Made by a program: the position numbers and the translations under genes. The notes below the pieces were generated by a model that was not told the DNA's origin, searched no databases, and worked only from the letters and a program-made list of their open reading frames with translations. Positions 8,771 through 17,365 of a DNA stretch of 64,000 bases are shown here, piece after piece; positions within the stretch are counted from its first letter, which is position 1, and each line of letters begins with the position of its first letter. The stretch lies in assembly GCA_003144275.1 (NCBI GenBank), contig NJBF01000017.1, forward strand, positions 1-64,000, written 5' to 3'. This stretch comes from Candidatus Heimdallarchaeota archaeon B3_Heim (lineage in GTDB: Archaea > Asgardarchaeota > Heimdallarchaeia > Hodarchaeales > Hodarchaeaceae).

Positions 8771-10165
8771 ATGAGTCAAACAACTACTGTGCAAATACAA
8801 GTGGGATCACAACCACTGAAAGAACGATTAGAAAATAATGAGACCTTTCTATCACTTCCTATCCCTCTAACTTGTCCGTTGTGTCAAGAAAAAGATATCG
8901 AGATAGGTACTTGGGGCAGTTATCCGACAACTACAGGAGAAGTAAGACGTTTTCGCTGTAAAAACTGTTTTGGGACTTTTAATCCAGCTAAAATTCCTTT
9001 TTGGAAGGAGAATGTTCAAGAAATCATCTGGAAATTAACTCAACTCGTCATTAAAGATAGATTCTCGGTGAATGCTCTGGCTGAAATGTGGGGGGTGCCA
9101 GAAACAACCCTACGAACCTTGGTGACCGCTATAAAGGAGTTCCTTGCTACCAACATGGAACGAGCCAAACAGTTACAGGAACGACTGGGTGTCCCTAGCA
9201 CCACGGAAACCTCCTCATTACGTATCATTTTTTATGATGAAGGATTCCTCAAATTACTGGGAGCAAATGGCTTTATAATCTTTACGCTCGCTGCGGATGG
9301 GACTCCTATCAACGTAGCCATCGAACCTAAGCGGGATGCACAAACAATTCATGGCTATTTCGTACAAGCTATGACCCAACTAGGGGGAATAGATGTTATT
9401 GTGGGTGATGGAGCGGTAGCTATCTTAGCAGCTGCAAAAGCCCTCCGTCAACCACTGATTCTAGTCCAACACATCCATCAAGGGAAGGGAAAACGTGCAA
9501 GGATCACTACTCTGGAACCTATTCCCAACCGAAAAGCTCTTTGGGATATTACGATTGAGCTTCATACAGGAACCCTTCTTTCCAATGTGGAATCCAAAAT
9601 TATAACCAGGAAGAAAAAAGTATATCCAGCTAAATGGTCGACGCCAGTAACCAAGACTAAACTTAGGATTAAAGGTAATAAAGTAAAAAAATCTTTTTCC
9701 AAGAGGACTAGTATCCTAACCCCTACCGAAGGGGCTGGTCCAACAAATAAAGTACGTAAAAGAAGAACCAGTTTTCTAAAGGGTCATGCAATAGCTTTAA
9801 GAACTGTTAGTAATCCTTATGAGCTAGAAATCAATTATATTCCTGGAGAATCTAATCTTAACTCCTCTGAATGTCCTTCTCTAATAGATGTGTATCTAAT
9901 ATTGGCAAGAGTCCAGCAGGCGTTACCAGATCAGTTTATTAATTCAAATCGTGCTGAAGTTTTTAATGCCCTCCACGATCGTTATAATGTCTATTGGGGG
10001 CGTAAATCCCTTGTTCATGCAAACCGAGATCTTCAAGCTTGGACTGCTGTTACATTCTTCCCTGAAGGATCTCGTGCTCTCCTTAACCAACATCAATGGC
10101 GCATTCCTTATCGTTTACTATTTCAGCTGTGGCCATTGATGATTTCTAGGGTCAAGATCTCCTAG
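8771..10165 (+). CDS. DDE-type transposase with N-terminal zinc ribbon
   Basis: A 464-residue protein. The N-terminus has a zinc ribbon (CPLCQEKD ... FRCKNCFGTF, residues about 36-65), then an HTH region (FSVNALAEMWGVPETTLRTLV). An RNase H-like core has candidate acidic residues in FYDEGFL and VIVGDGAVAIL. A Lys/Arg-rich linker of about 70 residues interrupts the core, and the last 90 residues complete it (FNALHDRYNVYWGRKSLVHANRD). I do not assign the IS family. The reading frame is intact and both IS ends are present, so the element may be active. Confidence 0.8.
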   Translation: MSQTTTVQIQVGSQPLKERLENNETFLSLPIPLTCPLCQEKDIEIGTWGSYPTTTGEVRRFRCKNCFGTFNPAKIPFWKENVQEIIWKLTQLVIKDRFSVNALAEMWGVPETTLRTLVTAIKEFLATNMERAKQLQERLGVPSTTETSSLRIIFYDEGFLKLLGANGFIIFTLAADGTPINVAIEPKRDAQTIHGYFVQAMTQLGGIDVIVGDGAVAILAAAKALRQPLILVQHIHQGKGKRARITTLEPIPNRKALWDITIELHTGTLLSNVESKIITRKKKVYPAKWSTPVTKTKLRIKGNKVKKSFSKRTSILTPTEGAGPTNKVRKRRTSFLKGHAIALRTVSNPYELEINYIPGESNLNSSECPSLIDVYLILARVQQALPDQFINSNRAEVFNALHDRYNVYWGRKSLVHANRDLQAWTAVTFFPEGSRALLNQHQWRIPYRLLFQLWPLMISRVKIS

Positions 10166-10191
10166 TTTTCTCTTTAAAGGTCAACGGTGGT

Positions 10192-10215
10192 GTTCAACAA
10201 TTTAGACGAAATCTC
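10192..10215 (-). repeat. right terminal inverted repeat of the IS
   Basis: Inverted partner of the left end. An identical copy is at 15692-15715 in the IS fragment, where identity stops one base later, marking the element boundary. Confidence 0.8.
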
Positions 10216-10402
10216 CATCTTTACAATTTTAGCTTATTTCTTCTATCAAACCTAGATTTTTAACCTCATATTTAATCGAGATTGGTGAAAAATATGACTG
10301 AAGAACACTTCTCTTTTGATTGTCTCATCCATGCTAAGTATTTATCAGACCATAGGTTGATGAGTTTCATGAAAAATTTCGTTTATAGAAAAATTGGCTT
10401 AA

Positions 10403-10846
10403 TTATCGTGGCGTTGAAGCATAGAGCTCTTCAAACCAATTATTTAAAGAAGAAAACCATTTTTCTAAAATAAAGAAAAAACGATCAAAAGTTGATTTCA
10501 CTAATGAATAATGGATAAATTTTCCTTTTTTCCATCCCTGGATCAATTTCATATTCTCAAGAAGCCTGAGATCTCTTGATACTGCAGGTTGGGATTTTTG
10601 TAGAAGTGCTTCAAATTCACATGAACATCGATCTTGTGTTCTAAGTGAGTTTAGTATTAAGAATCTATCACGATTTCCCAAAACATTAAAAATTTGTTGT
10701 AAGAACAGAAGAGATTTTTCTTCTTTAATAGTTTGAGATAGAAGCATTAAATCTTGGTAATAATCTTCGGGATGACCTATTCCCTCACAATGTTGAAGTA
10801 TACTAATGATCCTTTCCTTAAATTCATTGTTATTCATCACAGGCAT
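10403..10846 (-). CDS. arsR: ArsR-family metalloregulator of the acr3 genes
   Basis: From ATG 10846 (MPVMNNNEFK) the protein has 147 residues. Upstream in-frame codons run into the promoter, so I prefer this start. The winged HTH spans about residues 50-125 (FNVLGNRDRFLILNSL, then SQPAVSRDLRLLENMKLI). RCSCEFE (C74, C76) sits where ArsR proteins carry ELCVCDL, the arsenite-sensing pair at the recognition region. It is divergent from acr3 with a palindrome between. Expected role: repression of the arsenite efflux genes, relieved by As(III) or Sb(III). Confidence 0.88.
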   Translation of the reverse strand: MPVMNNNEFKERIISILQHCEGIGHPEDYYQDLMLLSQTIKEEKSLLFLQQIFNVLGNRDRFLILNSLRTQDRCSCEFEALLQKSQPAVSRDLRLLENMKLIQGWKKGKFIHYSLVKSTFDRFFFILEKWFSSLNNWFEELYASTPR

Positions 10847-10868
10847 GAAATACCCATCCATATAATAT

Positions 10869-10889
10869 TTTGTTAATATATATAACAAA
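10869..10889. promoter_or_regulatory. ArsR operator-like inverted repeat
   Basis: TTTGTTA at 10869-10875 and TAACAAA at 10883-10889 form a perfect 7-bp inverted repeat with a 7-bp AT spacer. It lies between the divergent arsR and acr3 starts, within TATA-like sequence. Binding by the adjacent ArsR is inferred from position. Confidence 0.55.
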
Positions 10890-10957
10890 TATAGAATAAT
10901 ATTTAAACTCTCTGTTTCGTAATAATTGGTAAACAAAGATTGTATTTAAAGGCGAAA

Positions 10958-12007
10958 ATGAAAATGTCTGGAGAAACAAAGGCGTTAGGATGGATTGATA
11001 GACTCTTAGCGGTATGGATCGTACTTTGTATTATAATAGGATTAGCTTTCGGGACTTATTTCCCCGACTTGAGCGAACAACTTGAGATAGGAATACCAAT
11101 TGGTCTCTTTTTAATGATTTATCCTGCTATGACAAAGATAGAACTTGGAGAGATGAAGGAAGCTCTTAAAAGCCCCAAGCAAGTATCAATTATTGTATTT
11201 TTTAATTATGCGGTGAATCCATTCCTCCTTTACATTTTAGGGTATATTTTCTTTGACCAATTATTTCCTGCACTTGGTTTAGTAACTATTGAAATGGGGA
11301 AGAATTTATGGACAGGCCTTATTCTATTGGGAGTTGCTCCTTGTATTGCCATGGTCCTTGTGTGGACAGATTTAGCGGATGGAAATGGGCCACTCGGAAT
11401 AGTTCTGATGGCATGGAACTCTATAATACAAGTGCTGACTACTCCATTTTATATCGCTTTACTCGTTGGAACATATATTGCAATTGATATGATGATGATT
11501 GGACAAAGCGTTTTGTTATACCTGGGACTTCCCCTGCTGTTAGGAGTGATTACTCGCAGAGAAGTGATAAAACGAAAGTCAGAAGAGTGGCTCAACAATA
11601 AATTATTACCCTATTTCAATGCAATTCAATTGTTAGCGTTATTATTCACTATGATAGTGATGTTTGCCTTACAAGGTGACGTGATAGTTCAACATCCAGA
11701 ACTTATTTGGCAGATGGCAATTCCTATATCTCTGTTTTTCTTCCTCCTTTTCAACCTTGTATATTTCACAACCGAAAGAGTGGGATATAATTCACAGGAT
11801 TGTTCTACAATGGCTTTTCATTGCACTGGAAGAAACTTTGAGCTTGCGATTGCCATAGCTCTAACTGCATTCGCTTCAATACCCATGGTAGCTGTATCAA
11901 CAGTTGTTGGTCCCCTAATAGAGATACCAGTCATGTTGGTATTAGTGAAAATAGCTCTCAGGAGAAAAAAGCACCATGAAATGCGAAAACAAGCCCTATC
12001 CCAATAA
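10958..12007 (+). CDS. acr3: Acr3-type arsenite efflux permease
   Basis: About 349 residues from ATG 10958, which follows AAAGG; a TTG start 18 bases upstream is possible. Ten membrane helices are expected. Family motifs include GKNLWTGLILLGVAPCIAMVLVW with the conserved transport cysteine, DLADGNGPLG, and CTGRNFELAIAIALTAF. Acr3 exports As(III) using the proton gradient. It is divergently transcribed from arsR, and arsC follows 94 bp downstream. All expected motifs are present. Confidence 0.93.
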   Translation: MKMSGETKALGWIDRLLAVWIVLCIIIGLAFGTYFPDLSEQLEIGIPIGLFLMIYPAMTKIELGEMKEALKSPKQVSIIVFFNYAVNPFLLYILGYIFFDQLFPALGLVTIEMGKNLWTGLILLGVAPCIAMVLVWTDLADGNGPLGIVLMAWNSIIQVLTTPFYIALLVGTYIAIDMMMIGQSVLLYLGLPLLLGVITRREVIKRKSEEWLNNKLLPYFNAIQLLALLFTMIVMFALQGDVIVQHPELIWQMAIPISLFFFLLFNLVYFTTERVGYNSQDCSTMAFHCTGRNFELAIAIALTAFASIPMVAVSTVVGPLIEIPVMLVLVKIALRRKKHHEMRKQALSQ

Positions 12008-12101
12008 ATAATGATCATACAATCTGTTTATCGAACTGTTAAACATTCAGATAGATATTTGAGTAAAATCGGAACATTAAATTATCATTGAGGATTAGTC
12101 C

Positions 12102-12527
12102 TTGAAGAGCGCTAAGAATCAAAAAGAAAAAGTCCTCTTTATCTGTACACATAATTCTGTGAGATCCCAAATGGCTGAAGGTATTCTTAACTCCTTATTT
12201 GGTGAGAAATATGAAGCATATAGTGCTGGAACTCAGACAACAAAAATAAACCCCTATACAATTAAAATTTTATTAGAAATTGATATAGATATCTCAATGT
12301 ATCGATCGAAAGATATATCTGAATTTAAAGATGAAAACTTCAAGTAGGTGGTAACTGTTTGTGATCATGCGAGAGAAACCTGTCCTTTTTTTCCAAATGG
12401 GGAAATATTCTTGCATAGTAGTTTTACAGATCCATCTCAAACAGAAGGAACCGAGGAGGAAATGCTTTCTGAATTTAGAAGGGTACGAGATTCAATTAGA
12501 GAGTGGATCCAGTTAAATTTTGGATAA
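12102..12527 (+). pseudogene. arsC: thioredoxin-coupled arsenate reductase ArsC with one in-frame TAG
   Basis: The frame runs from TTG 12102 (preceded by GAGG) to TAA 12525-12527, with a single TAG at codon 82 (12345-12347). Before it is the low-molecular-weight phosphatase loop C15-THNSV-R21. After it come VVTVCDHARETC, with C87 and C94, and the SFTDPSQTEG loop. The cysteine spacing 15/87/94 equals the 10/82/89 of S. aureus pI258 ArsC. Homologs usually have an aromatic residue just before the VVTVC/VITVC strand, so a single TAT/TAC-to-TAG change explains the stop. It could be a fresh nonsense mutation, readthrough or a sequence error. Confidence 0.85.
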
Positions 12528-12664
12528 ACAAACCTACCGTTGCTTATGACAGCTACTTATACCCACATCAAATAATTATATCTTCAATAAACATTGAGAT
12601 GAAGAAACAGACAGAATGCGCATTAGAATAGTACAATTGTTTATATTAGGTCTTAATCTATACA

Positions 12665-12928
12665 TCAATACTCTTTTCTCAGCAATTCTTGGATTTTTTG
12701 ATCAAGTAAAAAAATGGGGGTGATTTCTCCGTTAATCACAACAGTTCGACCACCTACTCCAAGTTCGTGAGCTCGTGAAGAATCAGAGGTTAGGCTTTCA
12801 ATTTCGAGTTGGTCTTTATACTTCATAAGGATGTCCCAAACATTTCCAATCCACGCGGAAAAGGAACATCCACACACTCCTGCGGGAGAAAACACCTCAA
12901 TTTTCGGTTTGGTCATTGTTGGTCTCAT
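12665..12928 (-). CDS. thioredoxin-fold small protein with CGC motif
   Basis: 87 residues, or 83 from the ATG at 12916. The beginning IEVFSPAGVCGCSFSAWIG resembles a thioredoxin/arsenite-chaperone-like fold, with a Cys-Gly-Cys pair at C19/C21. A middle strand, then GGRTVVINGEITPIF matches the cis-Pro strand of thioredoxins. It lies 6 bp after the CxxC thioredoxin-like gene and in the same operon as the permease. A thiol or metalloid carrier for the permease, or reductant for ArsC, is plausible but inferred. Confidence 0.65.
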   Translation of the reverse strand: MRPTMTKPKIEVFSPAGVCGCSFSAWIGNVWDILMKYKDQLEIESLTSDSSRAHELGVGGRTVVINGEITPIFLLDQKIQELLRKEY

Positions 12929-12934
12929 TCTGTT

Positions 12935-13183
12935 CTATCCATATTCTTGAAGCAATTGTACAAGCTTGTTTACAGGAAGATAACGACCAGAAAGGATAAT
13001 TTTTCCATCCACAGCTAATGCAGGGGTGGAAGTGATTCCCCTTTGAATAATATCGGCCATATCGGTGTTATAAAGAATTTTTACTTCTGTCCAACCCAAT
13101 TTTTCGATTGCTTCTTCTACACTCTTTTTTAATGCTTTACATTTAGCACATCCAGGTCCGAAGATTTCTATTTCATTCACCAC
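12935..13183 (-). CDS. small thioredoxin/glutaredoxin-like protein (MTH895 type)
   Basis: An 82-residue thioredoxin-fold protein with the MTH895/TM0996 pattern: IEIFGPGCAKCKALKKSVEEA (C12-x-x-C15), then ITSTPALAVDGKIILSGR with the cis-proline. It lies 50 bp downstream of the permease gene and 6 bp upstream of the CGC protein. Such small thioredoxins often accompany DUF318 permeases in archaea and bacteria. It may reduce or deliver a thiol-bound metalloid, or serve ArsC. Confidence 0.85.
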   Translation of the reverse strand: MVNEIEIFGPGCAKCKALKKSVEEAIEKLGWTEVKILYNTDMADIIQRGITSTPALAVDGKIILSGRYLPVNKLVQLLQEYG

Positions 13184-13233
13184 GTTTTAAACCTCATTTT
13201 TCTCTTTTACTTCTAAAGTCTCTTTATTAATTA

Positions 13234-14637
13234 TTACCATAAACCAATTCCTTGGCCCAAGACGAATCCAAAGATTAATCCTGAAATGGTTGTGAAAATC
13301 GTCACAAGGATGATATATACTGAGTTTCGTTTATCTCCCAGATATTTACGAGTTACGAGAATGCTCTGTATGGACAGTTCAGGATCAGCTAATAAGTATG
13401 CTAATAATGGTCCACGAGCCATGCCCAGATCTAAGAAAATTCGGGCAATAGGAACCTCCATTAGTGTTGGGAAGTACATGAATACACCAAATAACACTCC
13501 AATAAGATTTGCTAAAACTGTATTGCTACCTACTAGATCTACAATGATTTCAGGGGGAAGAAAATACTTTACGAACCCTGCAATGATTACTCCTGAAATA
13601 ATTAAAGGAAAAATCGATTTTACGAAGATCCACGTTTCCAATAACCAAGCATTCACATCATCCCTCTCAAACATCCTCCATACAAAAAGAAGTAATCCTA
13701 GAACCACTATTCCTGTTAATATGACCTTTATTAACATATTACTTATGGCAGGAGTTACGATTATGCCAAATAAGGTAATATTCTCTGTAAAATAAGTGAT
13801 TTGAGAGGTTCCTGTCATTAACACATAGATTAACCATAAAAAAAGGGTTAACTCTTTACTGGAACTCATGTAAGTTATGAAACCGAGTATTATTAGACCT
13901 AGTACATATATGAGAGTTTGAATGAGGGCTGGGGTCTGGAAAAGTAATTCTATTAGTAGTATTCCTGAAAAGAGAGTACTACCGATAATACTAATCATGT
14001 TGGAATCCAAAGTAGCCAAAAGCAACGAGCATATTCCCAGCACAAAAATTAGAATTATGTTGAGTTTAATCAAACCTGTTGGTGGTTGGTTAGACGGAAC
14101 TGCATCTTGTGCTTTTGAGGAAGCACTCAAATTAACAGGGTTAAAATGGTGAGAATTAGTGGGATCTATGTCCTTTCCAAATACTTTAGCCATAATTAAT
14201 CCTATTAAAATAGCAAAAACAATGGCTAGTACACCCCTTGCGATGGCGATATCCATTCCAATTAATGTACCTGTGTAAGTCAAAGCCAGAATGTTAATTG
14301 CAGGAGCAACAAATAAGAATGTTATTGCAGGTCCTAATCCTGCTCCGCGCTTCCAGATTCCTACAAAGAGAGGTAAGACAGTACAACTACAGACTGCCAA
14401 TAGGAATCCACCAGCAGTAGCCATTGGGTATGCAATTTTTGGGTCCGCATCTGTTCCCATATAGCGTGTAATTAAGTCTTTAGGAATAAAATAAGTCATA
14501 GCTCCTGCAATAAAGAAAGCAGGAACAAGACAAAGTAACACATGAAGAGAAAGATAATCCAGTAAAGTTGCTATAGCACTCTCTAGTGCTCCTTGAATCA
14601 TTCCACCAATATCAACCATGTATTCATCCTTCTTCAA
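13234..14637 (-). CDS. DUF318/ArsP-type permease (organoarsenical or metal efflux)
   Basis: A 467-residue permease in two similar halves of about five helices each, separated by a hydrophilic linker near residues 155-180. The first half carries the family motif AVCSCTVLPLFVGIWKRGAG (C83, C85) followed by ITFLFVAPAINI. The second half has FPTLMEVPIARIFLDLG. Members near ArsR genes include ArsP, which exports trivalent organoarsenicals; others have unknown substrates. It starts divergently from a CxC-type ArsR and heads an operon with two thioredoxin-like genes. Confidence 0.88.
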   Translation of the reverse strand: MKKDEYMVDIGGMIQGALESAIATLLDYLSLHVLLCLVPAFFIAGAMTYFIPKDLITRYMGTDADPKIAYPMATAGGFLLAVCSCTVLPLFVGIWKRGAGLGPAITFLFVAPAINILALTYTGTLIGMDIAIARGVLAIVFAILIGLIMAKVFGKDIDPTNSHHFNPVNLSASSKAQDAVPSNQPPTGLIKLNIILIFVLGICSLLLATLDSNMISIIGSTLFSGILLIELLFQTPALIQTLIYVLGLIILGFITYMSSSKELTLFLWLIYVLMTGTSQITYFTENITLFGIIVTPAISNMLIKVILTGIVVLGLLLFVWRMFERDDVNAWLLETWIFVKSIFPLIISGVIIAGFVKYFLPPEIIVDLVGSNTVLANLIGVLFGVFMYFPTLMEVPIARIFLDLGMARGPLLAYLLADPELSIQSILVTRKYLGDKRNSVYIILVTIFTTISGLIFGFVLGQGIGLW

Positions 14638-14652
14638 ATTTTTCTCTAAATT

Positions 14653-14694
14653 ATATCGATAATCTTCGATATATAAACATATCGAAATATCGAA
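14653..14694. promoter_or_regulatory. operator-like repeat array upstream of the permease/arsR pair
   Basis: TTCGATAT (14665-14672) and ATATCGAA (14679-14686) form a perfect 8-bp inverted repeat with a 6-bp spacer. ATATCGAA is then repeated directly at 14687-14694, and ATATCGAT sits at 14653-14660. The four half-sites lie between the divergent starts, as expected for a cooperatively bound ArsR operator. Confidence 0.6.
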
Positions 14695-14793
14695 ATATTT
14701 ATAATCTAAAAGGTACTCTTATTCTATTAAATATAGGAAATCGAACTGCCCTTTAGATTTCTGATATTTCTCATAATTAAGGTTTAGTTGAAA

Positions 14794-15180
14794 ATGGGAG
14801 TCTCTGAACTAGAAGGAAAATTGAAGGATCTAATAGATCTAGATTTAGTAAAATGGAAATCAGTTTCAAATAGATTAGATGAATTAAAACTCCTAAAAAA
14901 CATGTTAAACTCTTTAGATGATCAAAAAAGATTCAAGGAATTCAGAAAGCTGATAAAAGCTTTGAACCATCCTGCTAGAATACAGATTCTGATAGCCATA
15001 AACGAGGGAGTGATTTGTGCATGTGAGCTCGAGTATCTAACGGATCTTGCTCAAGCAACGGTATCTCATCATCTTTCTCTTCTAGAGGATGCTGATATAA
15101 TCACCCGAAGTAGAGAAGGCAAAAGAAACTTTTTGTCGATTAAGAATCAGCAAGTTATTGACTACTTTATGAGTTTTTGA
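14794..15180 (+). CDS. arsR: ArsR-family metalloregulator of the permease operon
   Basis: 128 residues from ATG 14794; a TTG two codons upstream is less likely. The N-terminal 50 residues are helical and Lys/Leu-rich, perhaps a dimerization coil. The winged HTH follows: LIKALNHPARIQILIAI, then LAQATVSHHLSLLEDADII. VICACELE (C75, C77) matches the ArsR metalloid-binding CxC site. It is divergent from the permease with a multi-site palindromic region between. It is distinct from the first ArsR, so the two modules are probably regulated separately. Confidence 0.88.
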   Translation: MGVSELEGKLKDLIDLDLVKWKSVSNRLDELKLLKNMLNSLDDQKRFKEFRKLIKALNHPARIQILIAINEGVICACELEYLTDLAQATVSHHLSLLEDADIITRSREGKRNFLSIKNQQVIDYFMSF

Positions 15181-15221
15181 AGTATTCTTATAATTAGAAA
15201 TCAATAAAGTTAAATTTAAAA

Positions 15222-15382
15222 TTAAAAAAGAAGAAAAAGAAGATACGAAGTTCCTTGAAGATCAAAGATTCTGTTTTTTGAAAACCACATCAAGTAATCA
15301 GTATTTACTGTTTGCTTCCCAAGTAGCCGTAAACAAATCATAATCTGCCCACGATGATAGGAGGCGTGATCAACGGCATCGA
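15222..15382 (-). pseudogene. DinB-family protein, C-terminal fragment cut by IS remnant
   Basis: The minus frame reads DAVDHASYHRGQIMICLRLL, which is the DinB/DUF664 C-terminal metal-binding signature (H-x3-H-x-x-Q region), then TVNTDYLMWF. It ends at a TAA at 15222. Upstream the frame is cut at 15383 by the IS fragment. A possible N-terminal piece (FSGTEVEFLLYHLLFGTFIW) lies on the other side, minus strand 15716 to about 15805. The middle of the gene, about 70 codons, is missing. Confidence 0.6.
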
Positions 15383-15716
15383 AATAGATGTGTATCCAAT
15401 ATTGGCAAGAGTCCAGCAGGCGTTACCAGATCAGTTTATTAATTCAAATCGTGCTGAAGTTTTTAATGCCCTCCACGATCGTTATAATGTCTATTGGGGG
15501 CGTAAATCCCTTGTTCATGCAAACCGAGATCTTCAAGCTTGGACTGCTGTTACATTCTTCCCTGAAGGATCTCGTGCTCTCCTTAACCAACATCAATGGC
15601 GCATTCCTTATCGTTTACTATTTCAGCTGTGGCCATTGATGATTTCTAGGGTCAAGATCTCCTAGTTTTCTCTTTAAAGGTCAACGGTGGTGTTCAACAA
15701 TTTAGACGAAATCTCC
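15383..15716 (+). mobile_element. 334-bp right-end fragment of the same IS
   Basis: It is identical to 9883-10216 except for one base (T9896 to C15396), at an offset of 5500. It contains the last 94 codons of the transposase and the right inverted repeat. The left 1.27 kb is absent. Near-identity shows recent duplication or insertion followed by deletion that also removed part of the DinB gene. Confidence 0.9.
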
Positions 15717-16131
15717 CAAATAAAAGTTCCGAAAAGAAGGTGATAAAGGAGGAATTCGACTTCAGTTCCACTAAAAATTGTTAAGCCTTGAGCTCTTTTT
15801 GAGTAATAGTAGATCTGCTAAGAATAAATCAGATAATAACCTAAAATCGTGTTAAATCTCAATAAAAAATAATCTTACTTGACAGTAGCAGTGAAAAAAT
15901 AAATCAACCACCCAAAAAAGGGCCTTTCGGAATATAATTACAACATAAAACTGAAATAACTATATTGTGAGTGAGAACGCAAGAAATATAATAATAGCAA
16001 CTTAATACTATGACAACTCGATTAATATGCTCTACCAGAAATAATCACTTTTTATTTCGGTTAGATTGTATCGTCCCGCATTTTAATTGACTAGACCTTA
16101 TAGAATGTATATATCTATTGGTGACTAGATT
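15717..16131. other. intergenic: possible DinB N-terminal remnant and thiolase promoter
   Basis: The left 90 bp hold the possible DinB 5' remnant on the minus strand. The rest is AT-rich without open frames. TATA-like sequences at 16097-16104 and 16106-16116 lie only 16-35 bp before the thiolase ATG, so its transcript may be nearly leaderless. Confidence 0.4.
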
Positions 16132-17322
16132 ATGAGAGAAGTAGTAATAGTAGATTATTTACGAACACCTTTTTCAAGATCACGGCCAAATGCACCCGAG
16201 AAAGATCATTTGAACGACTTTCGTATGGATGTATTAGCGGGAAGACTCATCAAGACGATGATAGAACGGAAGGGAATTAATCCCAGGGAGATCGGGGATG
16301 TGTTAGTAGGAGCAGCCTTCCAAGTAATGGAACAATGGCTTTACGGAGGACGTGGAATTGTTGCGCTTGCCGAATTACCAGAAACAGTTCCTGGACAAGC
16401 TATAGACAGACAATGCGGATCTTCTATGAATACGATCCATACAGGTGCAATGCAAATCATGACAGGCTATAGTGATATTGTGGTATCTGCAGGTTTAGAA
16501 CATATGACTCACATACCCATGGCAGGAAATCCTTATATTGATCCTCCTACCGCCCAGTTGATGGAAGAGAGATATTTAAAGTATGATTTTGAAACTGGTT
16601 TCGTTATGGGCTTAACAGCAGAAAAACTCTTGAAAAGAGCAGCTAAAAAATTCGGAATGACTAGAGAGGACATCGATCGTTACAGCTTGGAATCTCATGA
16701 ATTAGCAGCGAAAGCACAAGATGAGGGGTTCTTCAAGGATGAGTTAATGCCGATCGAACTAGCCAATGGCGAAATTTTTGATATGGATGCATCAGTCCGT
16801 CGTGGCTCAACTATGGAGAAGATGGCAAGTTTAATGCCTTCGTTCGATTTCGATGGTAAAATAACTCCTGGTAATTCCTCTCCGTTAAATGCAGGAGCAA
16901 CAGCCATGGTATTAATGTCTAAAGAAAAAGCCAAGGAGTATGGATTAGAACCCATGGCTACGATTAAATCTATGGGTTGGGCAGCAGTTAGTCCTGGAAT
17001 TATGGGCCTTGGGCCTGTTCCTGCAAGTAAAAAAGCTTTGAAAATGGCTAGTTTAGAAGCAAAAGATATCGATTTTTGGGAAATTAATGAGGCTTTTGCG
17101 GTTGTTGCCTTGAATGCAATTAAAGAACTTGGAATTGACAGAAATAAAGTCAATGTAAAAGGTGGCGCGGTTGCTATTGGACATCCGCTAGGAGCTACTG
17201 GCACGCGTCTTGTTGGAACACTAGCTCGAATTCTTAACTGGGAAGATGGTCAAATTGGCTTAGCAAACGCGTGCATTGGTGGAGGACAAGGAATAGCCAC
17301 CATTATCGAAAAAGGAGGATAA
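16132..17322 (+). CDS. acetyl-CoA C-acyltransferase (thiolase)
   Basis: A 396-residue thiolase with a complete active site: nucleophile C95 in DRQCGSSMN, H351 in IGHPLGATG and C381 in NACIGGGQG. The length matches homotetrameric bacterial-type degradative or biosynthetic thiolases, unlike the short archaeal thiolases that pair with a DUF35 protein. It catalyses thiolytic cleavage of 3-ketoacyl-CoA or acetoacetyl-CoA condensation. It lies 43 bp upstream of the dehydrogenase/hydratase fusion, forming a two-gene beta-oxidation operon. Chain length preference is unknown. Confidence 0.93.
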   Translation: MREVVIVDYLRTPFSRSRPNAPEKDHLNDFRMDVLAGRLIKTMIERKGINPREIGDVLVGAAFQVMEQWLYGGRGIVALAELPETVPGQAIDRQCGSSMNTIHTGAMQIMTGYSDIVVSAGLEHMTHIPMAGNPYIDPPTAQLMEERYLKYDFETGFVMGLTAEKLLKRAAKKFGMTREDIDRYSLESHELAAKAQDEGFFKDELMPIELANGEIFDMDASVRRGSTMEKMASLMPSFDFDGKITPGNSSPLNAGATAMVLMSKEKAKEYGLEPMATIKSMGWAAVSPGIMGLGPVPASKKALKMASLEAKDIDFWEINEAFAVVALNAIKELGIDRNKVNVKGGAVAIGHPLGATGTRLVGTLARILNWEDGQIGLANACIGGGQGIATIIEKGG

Positions 17323-17365
17323 TCTCCCATAAAATATAATATTATGTTAAGAAAGGTGCATACAG

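Larger units (their letters stand above)
8610..10215 (+). mobile_element. complete insertion sequence, about 1.6 kb, with imperfect terminal inverted repeats
   Basis: The left end at 8610-8634 (GAGATTTCGCCTAGATTGTTG then TAAC) matches the reverse complement of the right end at 10192-10215 (GAGATTTCGTCTAAATTGTTG then AAC). This is about 24 bp with two substitutions and one indel. The single transposase gene lies between. I could not find a clear target-site duplication. The last 334 bp of the element recur at 15383-15716 in the same orientation. Confidence 0.85.

Noticed and set aside
8602..10224. Target-site duplication for the IS
   Set aside because: The bases flanking the inverted repeats (TAAAATTT and CATCTTTA) do not match.
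10847..10936. N-terminal extension of the first ArsR
   Set aside because: The added 30 residues come from the AT-rich promoter and would overlap the operator palindrome.
13286..13795. 169-codon frame opposite the permease gene
   Set aside because: It is the antisense of a well-supported permease with intact motifs.
16695..17204. 169-codon antisense frame in the thiolase gene
   Set aside because: Shadow of a complete thiolase; no independent start signals.
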